Shown: in pieces, positions 16,767 to 26,121 of the stretch
Layout: each line of letters begins with the position of its first letter
Position numbering within the stretch: the stretch's first letter is position 1
The notes under the pieces: model-generated
Databases searched by the model: none
Told to the model about the DNA's origin: nothing
Seen by the model: the letters and a program-made list of their open reading frames with translations, nothing else
Made by a program: the position numbers and the translations under genes
From: Streptomyces natalensis ATCC 27448
GTDB taxonomy: Bacteria; Actinomycetota; Actinomycetes; Streptomycetales; Streptomycetaceae
DNA: 64,000 nucleotides
Reading direction: 5' to 3'
Assembly: GCF_000935125.1 (NCBI RefSeq)
Contig: NZ_JRKI01000027.1
Coordinates: 1-64,000, forward strand

Positions 16767-17474
16767 GTGACAGACGAGACACCGGAGATGACCGAAAGCC
16801 GGCGGGTCGAGGGGCTGGTTGCCGCTCAGGAGAAGGCCATCGCGCTGTTCGGCGAGGTGGAGAAGCGCGGGCTGGTGGCGCCCGGCCGGGGTGAGCGCGA
16901 GGTCAGCGACCTGGTGCGGGACCTGGCCAATGAGATGTTCGGCACCACCAAGCACTGGCACAAGCGGATCATCCGCTCCGGGCCCAACACCCTGCGGCCG
17001 TACCGCGACAATCCGCCGGACCGGGTCATCGGGCCCGATGACATCGCCTTCGCCGACTTCGGCCCGATCTTCGAGGAGTACGAGGCGGACTTCGGCCGCA
17101 CGTATGTCTTCGGCGACGACCCGGACAAGCACCGTCTCCTTCAGGACCTGCCGCGCATCTTCGACGCCGGCCGTGCCTTCTTCGCCGGGCGCCCGGACAT
17201 CACCGGCCGACAGCTGTACGCCGAGGTCGAGCGCCTCGCGGCGGCGGCCGGCTGGACCATCGGCATCTGGCACGCGGGCCACCTGGTCGGCGAGTTCCCG
17301 CATGAGACGAACGACGGCGCCAAGGCCGGTTCCTACATCACCCCGGAGAACGACACCCCGTTGCGCCGCACGGACCGCGCGGGGCGGGCCTGCCACTGGA
17401 TTCTGGAGCTGCATCTGGTTGACCGGGAACGAGGCTTCGGCGGGTTCTACGAGCAGCTCCTCGACCTCGCCTGA
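16767..17474 (+). CDS. M24-family metallopeptidase
   Basis: 235 residues with a pita-bread aminopeptidase fold. Two metal-binding aspartates appear in FADFGPIF and EADFGRTY, a histidine in GIWHAGHLVGEFPHE, and glutamates in HWILELHLV and the final GFYEQLLDL. These fit the D-D-H-E-E metal set of aminopeptidase P, prolidase and creatinase relatives. It is shorter than those enzymes because the N-terminal creatinase domain is missing, so it resembles stand-alone M24 proteins of actinomycetes. The GTG start follows GGGAGGGA. It stands between the XRE regulator and the nitrate reductase gene with about 200 bases on each side, and the substrate cannot be deduced. Confidence 0.85.
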   Translation: MTDETPEMTESRRVEGLVAAQEKAIALFGEVEKRGLVAPGRGEREVSDLVRDLANEMFGTTKHWHKRIIRSGPNTLRPYRDNPPDRVIGPDDIAFADFGPIFEEYEADFGRTYVFGDDPDKHRLLQDLPRIFDAGRAFFAGRPDITGRQLYAEVERLAAAAGWTIGIWHAGHLVGEFPHETNDGAKAGSYITPENDTPLRRTDRAGRACHWILELHLVDRERGFGGFYEQLLDLA

Positions 17475-17671
17475 GGTCCCGCTCCGTATGATGTCCGTCC
17501 GTACGGGCGGGGCCTCCGCGGTTCCCGCTGGGCTCACATCGCGGCGTGGTGGCGTGTGCGGCAGGCGTAACCCTGTGCGCTCCCGACGTGTGACGGGCCG
17601 GAAATTCGATCTTCCTACGGTGCTGGTCATGGGGTTTCCCGTCAGCGGCGGGACGCTCCGGGCTCGGGAAA

Positions 17672-20600
17672 GTGCACGCACGGCGGGGTGGGGTTTCGGT
17701 GGCAGCTGGCTCGAAGGACGGCAGTGTCCGTACGGTCTGCTCGTACTGCGGGGTCGGCTGCGGGATCGTGCTGGAGGTGGCGCGGGATCCTGCGGACGGG
17801 CGCCGCCGGGTGGCGAAGGCGTCCGGGGACAAGGCGCACCCCACCAATGCCGGACGCCTGTGCACGAAGGGTGCGACCAGCGCGGACATGATGGCCGCGC
17901 CCGGGCGTGCGGAGAAGGCGCTGGTGCGTGCCGAGCGGGGCGCCCGGACGGTCGAGACGGAGGTGGACGAGGCCATAGCCTCGGTCGCGGGGCGGCTGCG
18001 GGCGATCCTGGACGAGCACGGGCCGGACGCGTTGGCGTTCTATGTGTCCGGGCAGATGTCCCTGGAGGCTCAGTACCTGGCGAACAAGCTGGCCAAGGGC
18101 TTTGTCCGGACCCATCAGATCGAGTCGAACTCGCGGCTGTGCATGGCCTCGGCGGGGTCCGGTTACAAGCTGTCGCTGGGCGCGGACGGTCCGCCGGGTT
18201 CGTATCAGGACTTCGACAGCGCGGATGCGTTCTTCGTGATCGGCGCCAATATGGCCGACTGCCATCCGATCCTGTTCCTGCGGATGATGGACCGGGTGAA
18301 GTCGGCGGGCGCCAAGCTGATCGTCGTCGACCCGCGGCGCAACGCCACCGCCGACAAGGCCGACCTCTTCCTCCAGATCAGGCCCGGGACCGATCTCGCC
18401 CTGCTGAACGGGCTGCTGCACCTGCTGGTCGCGAACGGCCATACCGACGAGGAGTTCATCGCCGAGTTCACCGAGGGCTGGGAGGAGATGCCCGCCTTCC
18501 TCGCGGACTACCCGCCCGACCGGGTCGCGCAGATCACCGGCCTCCCCGAGAGCGACATCCGGCAGGCCGCGCAGTGGATCGGCGAGGCCGGTGCGTGGAT
18601 GAGCTGCTGGACCATGGGCCTGAACCAGTCCACCCACGGCACCTGGAACACCAATGCCCTGGTCAACCTGCACCTCGCCACCGGCGCCATCTGCCGTCCG
18701 GGGGCCGGTCCGTTCTCGCTGACCGGTCAGCCCAACGCCATGGGCGGGCGCGAGATGGGCTATATGGGCCCCGGTCTGCCCGGGCAACGTTCCGTCCTGG
18801 CCGACGACGAGCGCGCATTCGTCGAGAGCCTGTGGAAGATACCCGAGGGCTCGCTGCGTACCGAGGCCGGGCGGGGCACGGTCGAGATGTTCGAGCGGAT
18901 GGCGGCCGGCGACATCAAGGCGTGCTGGATCATCTGCACCAACCCGGTCGCCTCGGTCGCCAACCGCAAGACCGTGATCGCCGGTCTGGAAGCCGCCGAA
19001 CTCGTCGTCACGCAGGACGTCTTCGCCGAGACCGAGACCAACGCGTACGCCGATGTGGTCCTGCCCGCGACGCTCTGGGCGGAGGCCGACGGCATCATGA
19101 TCAACTCGGAGCGGAACCTGACCCTCGTGCAAGGGGTCGTCGACCCGCCCGGACAGGCGCTGCCGGACTGGCAGCTGATCGCCCGGGTGGCCTGTGAGAT
19201 GGGCTTCGCGGAGGCGTTCACGTACACCTGCGCGGAGGAGGTGTATGAGGAGCTCAAGCAGGCGTGGAACCCCAAGACGGGCTGGGACCTGCGGGGTGTG
19301 ACGTATGAGCGGCTGCGCACCACACCGGTGCAGTGGCCGGCGCCGGCCGCCGACGGCCCGGACCGCAACCCGATCCGCTATCTCAACGACGGTGTCAGCC
19401 AGACCCTCCTGGAACGTGCGGACGGCACCCGCCCCCGTCTTGCCTTCCCGACCGCGAGCGGACGCGCGCGGTTTTTCGCCCGCCCGCACCTGCCGGCCGC
19501 CGAACTCCCCGACGACGACTATCCGTTCGTCCTCAACACCGGCCGCCTTCAGCACCAGTGGCACACGATGACCAAAACCGGCAAGATCGCCAAGCTCAAC
19601 AAGCTCAACCCCGGCCCGTTCGTGGAGGTGCATCCCGAGGACGCCGACGCTCTCGGGATCGCGGAGGGCGACCATCTGGAGGTCGCCTCCCGGCGCGGGT
19701 GCGCCGTACTGCCCGTCGTGGTCACCGACCGGGTCCGGCCCGGCACCTGCTTCGCGCCCTTCCACTGGAACGACCTGTTCGGCGAATACCTCAGCATCAA
19801 CGCCGTCACCAGCGACACCGTCGACCCGATCTCCTTCCAGCCGGAGTTCAAGGTCTGCGCCGTCACCCTCGCCAAGACCGCCGCCCCCGTCCCGGCGGCA
19901 CGCCCGAGCACGCAGCGGGAGACCACGCCTTTGCCCTCCTCACCCGCACCCATACCGGCCGCTCCGACAGCCGTCCCCGCGGACTCCCCCGTCCACGCGC
20001 TCGCCACCGTCTTCGGCATCCCCGACCTCTCCCCCGCGCCGCTGGCCGAGCCGGAGCGCCGCTACCTCGCGGGTTATCTCACCGGTCTGACCCTGGCTCC
20101 GCCCGACGGGCGCGTCCCGGTGCTGCCGCCCGATGCGCCGTTCGCCCCTGACTCCGCGCTGTGGGTCGACGGCGTCCTCGCCGGCATGTTCTCCCGCACC
20201 GCCGCGCCCGCTACCACCGCACCTGCACCCGCCGCATCTGCCCCCGGGCCCGCGCAGAGCACCGTACCGGCAGCCGATGCGGCCGTACCGACCCGTCGGC
20301 TGGTCATCCTGTGGGCCTCGCAGACCGGCAACGCCGAGGAGTTCGCCGCCACGGCCGCCGCACAGCTCACGGAGGCAGGCCGCACCCCCGAACTGCTGCC
20401 CATGGCGGACCTCGCTCCGGCACAACTCTCCGCAGATACCGACCTGTTGATCGTCACCAGCACCTTCGGCGACGGCGACGCCCCGGACAACGGCGCCGAC
20501 TTCTGGCAGGCGCTGTCCGCGCCGGATGCCACACCGCTGGCGGGGATCCGGTACGCGGTGCTCGCCTTCGGCGACTCGAACTACGACGACTTCTGCGGTT

Positions 20601-21967
20601 ACGGCCGTCGGCTCGACGAACGGTTCGACGCACTCGGGGCCACCCGGCTCCTCACCCGCACCGACTGTGAGCCGGACTTCGAAGAGGCCGCGGCGCAGTG
20701 GCTCGGCGAGGTGGCCACCGCCCTGGCCGACGTCGACGACCGGCAGCCGGTGGCCAGGGGCGGAGCCCAGACCGCTGCCCCGGAATCCACGGCCGCAGCC
20801 ACCACACCGGCCGTCGCCACCCCGCCGCCCGCTCCCGCGCCTCCCGGCTACACCATGGCATCCCCGTTCGCCACCCTGCTCGTCGGCAACAGGCTGCTGA
20901 GCCTGCCCGGTTCCCAGAAGGAGGTACGGCAGTTCGCCTTCGACACCCGCGACGGCGAACTCGCCTACGAGGCCGGTGACGCCCTCGGTGTGTGGCCGGC
21001 CAACGGCGCCGGACTCGTCGCCGAATGGCTTGCCCTCACCGGTCTGGACTGCGACGAACCCGTCGACCTCGGCGACGGCGCGCCCCTCCCCCTCGAAGAA
21101 GCGCTGCGCACCCGCCTGGACATCACCCGCATCACCACCGATCTGCTCAAGTTCGTGGCCGACCGCACCGGCAGCCACGACCTGAAGCGACTGCTGCGTC
21201 CGGACAACAAGGACGCGCTCGCACAGTGGAGTTGGGGACGCCAGGCCGCCGACGTCGTCGCCGCATTCCCCGTCCGCGCGTCCGCCGCCGAATGGACCGC
21301 CGTACTCAAACGCCTCCAGCCCCGCCTGTACTCCATCTCCTCCAGCCCCCTCGCGCACCCCGGCGAGGTCCGTCTCACCGTCTCCGTCGTCCGCTACACC
21401 AACGACCTCGGCCGTGACCGCAAGGGCGTGTGCTCGACCTACCTCGCCGACCACTCCGACGACGGCCCGGTACAGGTCTTCGTCCAGCGCTCACCGCACT
21501 TCCGCCCGCCCGCCGAACCCGCCACTCCCATGATCATGGTCGGCCCCGGAACGGGCGTGGCCCCGTTCGTCGGCTTCCTCGAAGACCGCCGGGCCCGCGG
21601 CCACACCGGCCCCAACTGGCTCTTCTTCGGCGAACAGCGCCAGGCCACCGACTTCTATTACCGCCGGGACCTGGAGGCATACCGGGCATCCGGCCACCTC
21701 GACCGCCTCGACCTCGCCTTCTCCCGCGACCAGCGCAACAAGGTCTACGTCCAGGACCGGATGCGCGAGAACGGCGCCCGGCTGTGGCAGTGGCTCCAGG
21801 ACGGCGCCCACTTCTCTGTCTGCGGCGACTCGGGACGCATGGCCAAGGACGTCGACCAGGCCCTCAAGGACATCGCCGCCACCCACGGCGGCATGCACGA
21901 CGACGAAGCCGCCGCCTACGTCAGGCGCCTCTCGGCAGACAAACGCTACGTCCGTGACGTCTACTGA
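17672..21967 (+). CDS. NADPH nitrate reductase fused to CysJ-like flavoreductase
   Basis: A 1431-residue fusion. Residues 20-730 form a molybdopterin oxidoreductase: a [4Fe-4S] site C23-C26-C30-C64 (CSYCGVGCG... LCTKG), likely Mo-ligand C157 (SRLCMASAGSG), and the C-terminal molybdopterin-dinucleotide domain (NTGRLQHQWHTMTKTG). Residues 775-860 resemble the N-terminal part of CysJ, 870-1020 are flavodoxin (WASQTGNAEEFA), and 1065-1431 are FAD- and NADPH-binding (RLYSISSSPLAHPGEV, GPGTGVAPFVGFLEDRR, C-terminal VRDVY). Linkers between domains are Ala/Pro-rich. The layout carries electrons from NADPH through FAD and FMN to Mo, so the polypeptide should reduce nitrate without a separate ferredoxin or NasB. 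This bifunctional family is known in actinobacteria. No nitrite reductase or transporter lies alongside. The start is GTG 17672 or GTG 17699. Confidence 0.92.
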   Translation: MHARRGGVSVAAGSKDGSVRTVCSYCGVGCGIVLEVARDPADGRRRVAKASGDKAHPTNAGRLCTKGATSADMMAAPGRAEKALVRAERGARTVETEVDEAIASVAGRLRAILDEHGPDALAFYVSGQMSLEAQYLANKLAKGFVRTHQIESNSRLCMASAGSGYKLSLGADGPPGSYQDFDSADAFFVIGANMADCHPILFLRMMDRVKSAGAKLIVVDPRRNATADKADLFLQIRPGTDLALLNGLLHLLVANGHTDEEFIAEFTEGWEEMPAFLADYPPDRVAQITGLPESDIRQAAQWIGEAGAWMSCWTMGLNQSTHGTWNTNALVNLHLATGAICRPGAGPFSLTGQPNAMGGREMGYMGPGLPGQRSVLADDERAFVESLWKIPEGSLRTEAGRGTVEMFERMAAGDIKACWIICTNPVASVANRKTVIAGLEAAELVVTQDVFAETETNAYADVVLPATLWAEADGIMINSERNLTLVQGVVDPPGQALPDWQLIARVACEMGFAEAFTYTCAEEVYEELKQAWNPKTGWDLRGVTYERLRTTPVQWPAPAADGPDRNPIRYLNDGVSQTLLERADGTRPRLAFPTASGRARFFARPHLPAAELPDDDYPFVLNTGRLQHQWHTMTKTGKIAKLNKLNPGPFVEVHPEDADALGIAEGDHLEVASRRGCAVLPVVVTDRVRPGTCFAPFHWNDLFGEYLSINAVTSDTVDPISFQPEFKVCAVTLAKTAAPVPAARPSTQRETTPLPSSPAPIPAAPTAVPADSPVHALATVFGIPDLSPAPLAEPERRYLAGYLTGLTLAPPDGRVPVLPPDAPFAPDSALWVDGVLAGMFSRTAAPATTAPAPAASAPGPAQSTVPAADAAVPTRRLVILWASQTGNAEEFAATAAAQLTEAGRTPELLPMADLAPAQLSADTDLLIVTSTFGDGDAPDNGADFWQALSAPDATPLAGIRYAVLAFGDSNYDDFCGYGRRLDERFDALGATRLLTRTDCEPDFEEAAAQWLGEVATALADVDDRQPVARGGAQTAAPESTAAATTPAVATPPPAPAPPGYTMASPFATLLVGNRLLSLPGSQKEVRQFAFDTRDGELAYEAGDALGVWPANGAGLVAEWLALTGLDCDEPVDLGDGAPLPLEEALRTRLDITRITTDLLKFVADRTGSHDLKRLLRPDNKDALAQWSWGRQAADVVAAFPVRASAAEWTAVLKRLQPRLYSISSSPLAHPGEVRLTVSVVRYTNDLGRDRKGVCSTYLADHSDDGPVQVFVQRSPHFRPPAEPATPMIMVGPGTGVAPFVGFLEDRRARGHTGPNWLFFGEQRQATDFYYRRDLEAYRASGHLDRLDLAFSRDQRNKVYVQDRMRENGARLWQWLQDGAHFSVCGDSGRMAKDVDQALKDIAATHGGMHDDEAAAYVRRLSADKRYVRDVY

Positions 21968-22281
21968 CAGCGCCTGACCGCCATCTCGTGGATCCCGGTG
22001 TGCCGTCCCCGGACTTGGCCGGCGAGCGCGCGCTGTGGCGGAGCGACCTCGACACCGCCGCCGTCCGCCGTACCGGTGGAGTTCTCAACCGATGAGCGGT
22101 CCTCCCGCGTGCGCCGGCGCCCCCTTCGCACTGCTCAAGGGGGACCCGACGATGCCCTGACGACGGGACGACGAAGCAGGTGGTGTCCGAGCTCGAAGCC
22201 CCCCTCGAAGTAGCCCAACATCAGCAATTTCCATCTCAACGGCACTTTCTGGTCCGGGGGGGCTTGTACGGGGCGAGGTGA
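21968..22281. other. Intergenic region, no supported gene
   Basis: About 314 bases between the ends of two convergent large genes. No open frame with family features and no strong terminator hairpin was found. Confidence 0.4.
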
Positions 22282-25200
22282 TTACCTGTCGAGGCGGGTG
22301 CGGATTGCCGAGACCAGTTCGGCGATGCCCTGTTTCTTCAGCACGCTGTAGTGGTCGCCGTCCAGGTCGACCAGCCTTGGGGGAGCCGCGGAGTAGCCGG
22401 AGCTGCCCTCTATGAACGAGTAGTCGTCGCCTGCGGCCTTGAAGATCGTCACCGGCGCGTTCACGCGCCGTTCGGCCAGTTCGCGGAAGCTGTACTCGAA
22501 CTCGTACGTCTGCGCCACGATCTGTGTGATTCGCCGGATCAGCTCTTGGTCCAGGTCGGGGAGCATGCGCTGGACGAACGCGATGAAGCTGTCCTCGTCT
22601 TGTGCTGCTTCGAGGCAACTGCCCAGCTCGGGCCCGGTGATGGAGCCGGCGAAGACGGAGAACAGGATCGTCACGTAGGCCGGATTGCGGTAGGCGGCTT
22701 CGCGCCCGTGGCGGTCCCCGTCGGTGCCGCGGACCGTTGGGTTGCCGGGGCAGATCAGAAGCAGGTTCTCCACCTGCGCGCCGGACTGCTCCAGCTGCCA
22801 GGCCGCTTCGAAGGCGACCCGGGCGCCGAAGGAGTAGCCCCAGAGTGTGTAGGGCCCCTCGGGCTGCGCGCGTCGGATCTCCGCCACGTCGGCGGCGGCC
22901 ATTTCCCGGATGGTCGGGTAGGGGGCTTCTCCGGTGTTGATGCCGTATGCCTGTATTCCGTAGAACGGGCGGCCGAGGTCCGCTTCGTGTCCCAGGAGGC
23001 GCAGGTTCATCGGGTAGCCGCCCAGTCCCGGCCAGCAGAACACCGGGCTGCCCGTGCCCTTGGCATGCAGCGGCACCAACCGCGAAGTCGGCTCGGTGCG
23101 GTTGCTGCCGATCCGGGCGGCCAGGTCGGCCAGCTTGGGGCATTCGAAGACGACCTGGAACGGCAGCCGGGTACCGCACTCGCGGTTGATGGTGTTGACG
23201 AGGGCGACGGCGGTCAGTGAGTTCCCTCCGGCGGCGAAGAAGTCGTCCTCCACCGAGACGTTGTCGTATTTCAGCACCTTCCCCCAGGCTTCGGCGAGCC
23301 ACCGTTCGTGGTGCGTCGCGGGAGCCACGTAGGGGGTTGCGGTGTCCGCGGACCGCAGGGCCTCGGAAGCGGCGAGTGCTTTCCCGTCGACCTTCCCGTT
23401 CGCGGTCAGCGGGAGCTCGCCCAGGACCAGCACCCGGTTCGGGATCATGTAGTCGGGCAGGAAGTGCGCCAGCTCATCCTTGATGATCTCCGCCGGGCCC
23501 TTCATGTGGACCGCGTCCTCGTACATGCCCTCGCTGCGGATCTGTTCCTCGCTTACCCGGCCGCCGAGGAAGAAATACGACGCGCCTGCGGTGATCCCGC
23601 AGGAGGCCAGGATGTCGTCGATGCGCCGCGCCGCGGGAAGCGGGTGGCCGGTCCTGGAGCTGTAGCCCGAGGACATGAATCCCAGTCCGAGGTCGTTGCG
23701 CTGGAGGTGGTGCAGCCTGGTCCCGAGGCTGATGTATTCCAGCCACTTCTGGTCCGCCCGGCTGACGGCGGTGATGCCGAAGGCGGCCCGCTCGTGGACC
23801 TGCTGGTTGATGGCGATCACGTGCTTGGGCAGCACCAGCTCGTCCGAGATCAGCCGCAGTTCCCCGTCCGCGTAGCGGTACTGGCCCGCCGGCAGGTCTG
23901 CCACCCGTCCGGGGTGCGTCTGCACATAGACCTCGGTCGGGTCGTGTCGTGGCGCGCTGTCGTGGGGGCGGATCTCGAATGTGCCCAGGTAGTAGTCCTC
24001 CTCGGCGACGTCCAGACGGTGCTTGACGGATGGCTGGTAGCCCAGGGGGCGGATGGTCAGCCCGTACTCGGGGAGCACTTCTTCGAAGACGCCGACCATG
24101 TGCCCGGTCTCGAACTCCAGCACTTCCTGGATGTTGTTCTTGTACACGGGCTCGACGGCGCGCTTCTTTCCGGCGAAGTGCACCGAGAGATACGCGCCGG
24201 ATCGCTGCCCGGACTCTCCTATCCGCACCAGGGTGTGGTCCGCGGGGTGGTAGTAGTAGACGCCCTGTTCGAGGCCGGCTGTGCCTCCGGTCTCCAGGTA
24301 CATCTGCGTCGCGTACAGCGCTCCGGGGGAAGCGTAGGCGTACTTCGGCAGCAGCCGCTCGTCGCTGTGGAACTGGCCGAACCACCGGAGAATCTCTCCG
24401 AGTTCGGCGAAGCTCACCTCGTCGAGGGTGCAGGCGCGGGCGCGGGAGACGCTGGGGGACGGCTGGCGGCCGAGAAGCTCCAGGAGATCGGCCCGGGTGA
24501 CCTGGCCGCCGTCGTAGAAGCGGTACGTCTTGCGGGCGAAGACCTCTCGGCGCCGACGCCGAGAGGTCTGCCTGCCGGGCAGTTCCACCACCGGTCTGCC
24601 CGTCAGCTCCTCGGATTCCCTGAGGCCCGGGTCGGACAGCTGCGCCCTGACCTGAAGCCTGCTCGCCTTGGACTGGTGATGGGCGCCGTGGTTCCCCTGG
24701 TCCATCAACGCTGCTTCCTTCGGATTCAGCTCGATGCATGCCACCAGGTTCTGGAAGCCGGTCCTCGGGTCGTCGGTGACGACCGCCGCCGCCCGCCGTA
24801 CCCAGGTGTGTTCCTCGATGGCCAGGGCGATCTCGTCCAGCTCGACCCGGTAGCCGCGCAGTTTGACCTGGTTGTCCGCCCGGCCTGCGAACTGGATGGT
24901 GCCGTCCGGGTTCCAGCAGGCCAGGTCCCCGGTCCTGTACAGCCGCTCGGTCGGGACGAACGGCGAGGGGATGAAGCGCTCCTGTGTCTGGTCAGGCCGG
25001 TGCAGGTAACCGCGGGCCAGCTGGACGCCGCCGATGTACAGCTCGCCCGTCTCGCCGATGTCCACCGGCGCCAGATTCGTATCGAGGATGAAGCACTGGG
25101 TGTTGTCGACGGGCACGCCGATCGGGACCGTGCCGGCGCCTTCCCCGAGGGTGTTCGGGTCGACCAGGCAGGCGGTGGCGTTGATGGTGCATTCGGTCGG

Positions 25201-26121
25201 TCCGTACAGGTTGACCAGCGACGCCCACGGAAGGTCGGTGCAGAAGGCCCGTGCGAGCTGCCGGGACAGTGCCTCGCCTCCGGAGAACACCCGCCTGAGC
25301 GTGGTGCACAGCGGGAACTCTTCGGTGTCCAGCAGCGCCTGCAGCAGAGTGGGAACGCACTGGAGTGTGGTCACGTCGTTCTTGACGATCGTGGTGATCA
25401 GCGCCTCCGGGTCCCGGTGGATTCCCAGCCCGCCCGTCACCACCCGGGCGCCCATCGCGGGGGCCAGGATCTCCCACTGTGCCGCGTCGAAACTCATCGG
25501 CGTCTTCTGCAGCACCGTGGTGCCCTTGCCCAGGTGTCCGCAGGCATGCATCCAGCGCATCTGGGACAGGACGCTGCGGTGCTCGATCATCACCCCCTTC
25601 GGCCTGCCCGTGCTCCCGGAGGTGTAGATGACGTACGCCAGGGTGGCCGCCCGGGGCGTTACGGGGTGGACCGCGGAGCACCCTGCCGCGTCGGCCACCG
25701 TGACGACCCGTGTCCCTCGCGGGGCGAGCTGCCTCAGGCGAGCAGCCAGGTGGTCCTGGGTGACGATCACCCCGGTGCGGCTGTCCTCGATCATGTAGCG
25801 CAGCCGGTCTTCGGGATACTCCGGGGACAGCGGCAGATAGGCGGCTCCGGAGAACAGGATGCCCCACACACCGGCCATCAGGTCCACCGAGGGTTCAGCG
25901 AACAGGCCCACGCAGTCATCGGCGCCGACACCCAGGCCCAGCAGGCAGGCCGCCAGCCCGCCGGCTGTCTGCTCGAGCTCCCGGAAAGTGAGGCGCCGGT
26001 CATCACCGACGACCGCGAGGGCTTCCGGCTGGGCCTCGGCCTGCTCCCTCAGCAGATCGGGCAGACAGCTGCCCAGGTGCATATCGGCTGTGCGTACAGT
26101 CAACAGTGGTGCGGTCGTCAC
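22282..26121 (-). CDS. indC: Indigoidine synthetase-type single-module NRPS (A-Ox-T-TE)
   Basis: 1279 residues, almost the same size as BpsA/IndC (about 1280). Domain order: adenylation (AYVIYTSGSTGRPKGVMIEH; VNLYGPTECTINA; YRTGDLACWNPDG), with the SFDAAQWEIL segment seen in glutamine-activating BpsA; an oxidase of the McbC/SagB flavin type embedded in the A domain (FARKTYRFYDGG; LPKYAYASPGALYATQMYLE; GFMSSGYSSRTGHPLPA); completion of the A domain (LPLTANGKVDGKALA); a thiolation domain (DDFFAAGGNSLTAV); and a thioesterase with GYSFGARVA (S1097) and GDHYS (H1257). This enzyme converts two L-glutamines to the blue pigment indigoidine and needs phosphopantetheinylation. The GTG start overlaps the EamA stop by four bases, and the operon is preceded by iron boxes. 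No indA or indB homologue is adjacent. Sequence divergence from BpsA leaves a related product possible. Confidence 0.93.
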   Translation of the reverse strand: MTTAPLLTVRTADMHLGSCLPDLLREQAEAQPEALAVVGDDRRLTFRELEQTAGGLAACLLGLGVGADDCVGLFAEPSVDLMAGVWGILFSGAAYLPLSPEYPEDRLRYMIEDSRTGVIVTQDHLAARLRQLAPRGTRVVTVADAAGCSAVHPVTPRAATLAYVIYTSGSTGRPKGVMIEHRSVLSQMRWMHACGHLGKGTTVLQKTPMSFDAAQWEILAPAMGARVVTGGLGIHRDPEALITTIVKNDVTTLQCVPTLLQALLDTEEFPLCTTLRRVFSGGEALSRQLARAFCTDLPWASLVNLYGPTECTINATACLVDPNTLGEGAGTVPIGVPVDNTQCFILDTNLAPVDIGETGELYIGGVQLARGYLHRPDQTQERFIPSPFVPTERLYRTGDLACWNPDGTIQFAGRADNQVKLRGYRVELDEIALAIEEHTWVRRAAAVVTDDPRTGFQNLVACIELNPKEAALMDQGNHGAHHQSKASRLQVRAQLSDPGLRESEELTGRPVVELPGRQTSRRRRREVFARKTYRFYDGGQVTRADLLELLGRQPSPSVSRARACTLDEVSFAELGEILRWFGQFHSDERLLPKYAYASPGALYATQMYLETGGTAGLEQGVYYYHPADHTLVRIGESGQRSGAYLSVHFAGKKRAVEPVYKNNIQEVLEFETGHMVGVFEEVLPEYGLTIRPLGYQPSVKHRLDVAEEDYYLGTFEIRPHDSAPRHDPTEVYVQTHPGRVADLPAGQYRYADGELRLISDELVLPKHVIAINQQVHERAAFGITAVSRADQKWLEYISLGTRLHHLQRNDLGLGFMSSGYSSRTGHPLPAARRIDDILASCGITAGASYFFLGGRVSEEQIRSEGMYEDAVHMKGPAEIIKDELAHFLPDYMIPNRVLVLGELPLTANGKVDGKALAASEALRSADTATPYVAPATHHERWLAEAWGKVLKYDNVSVEDDFFAAGGNSLTAVALVNTINRECGTRLPFQVVFECPKLADLAARIGSNRTEPTSRLVPLHAKGTGSPVFCWPGLGGYPMNLRLLGHEADLGRPFYGIQAYGINTGEAPYPTIREMAAADVAEIRRAQPEGPYTLWGYSFGARVAFEAAWQLEQSGAQVENLLLICPGNPTVRGTDGDRHGREAAYRNPAYVTILFSVFAGSITGPELGSCLEAAQDEDSFIAFVQRMLPDLDQELIRRITQIVAQTYEFEYSFRELAERRVNAPVTIFKAAGDDYSFIEGSSGYSAAPPRLVDLDGDHYSVLKKQGIAELVSAIRTRLDR

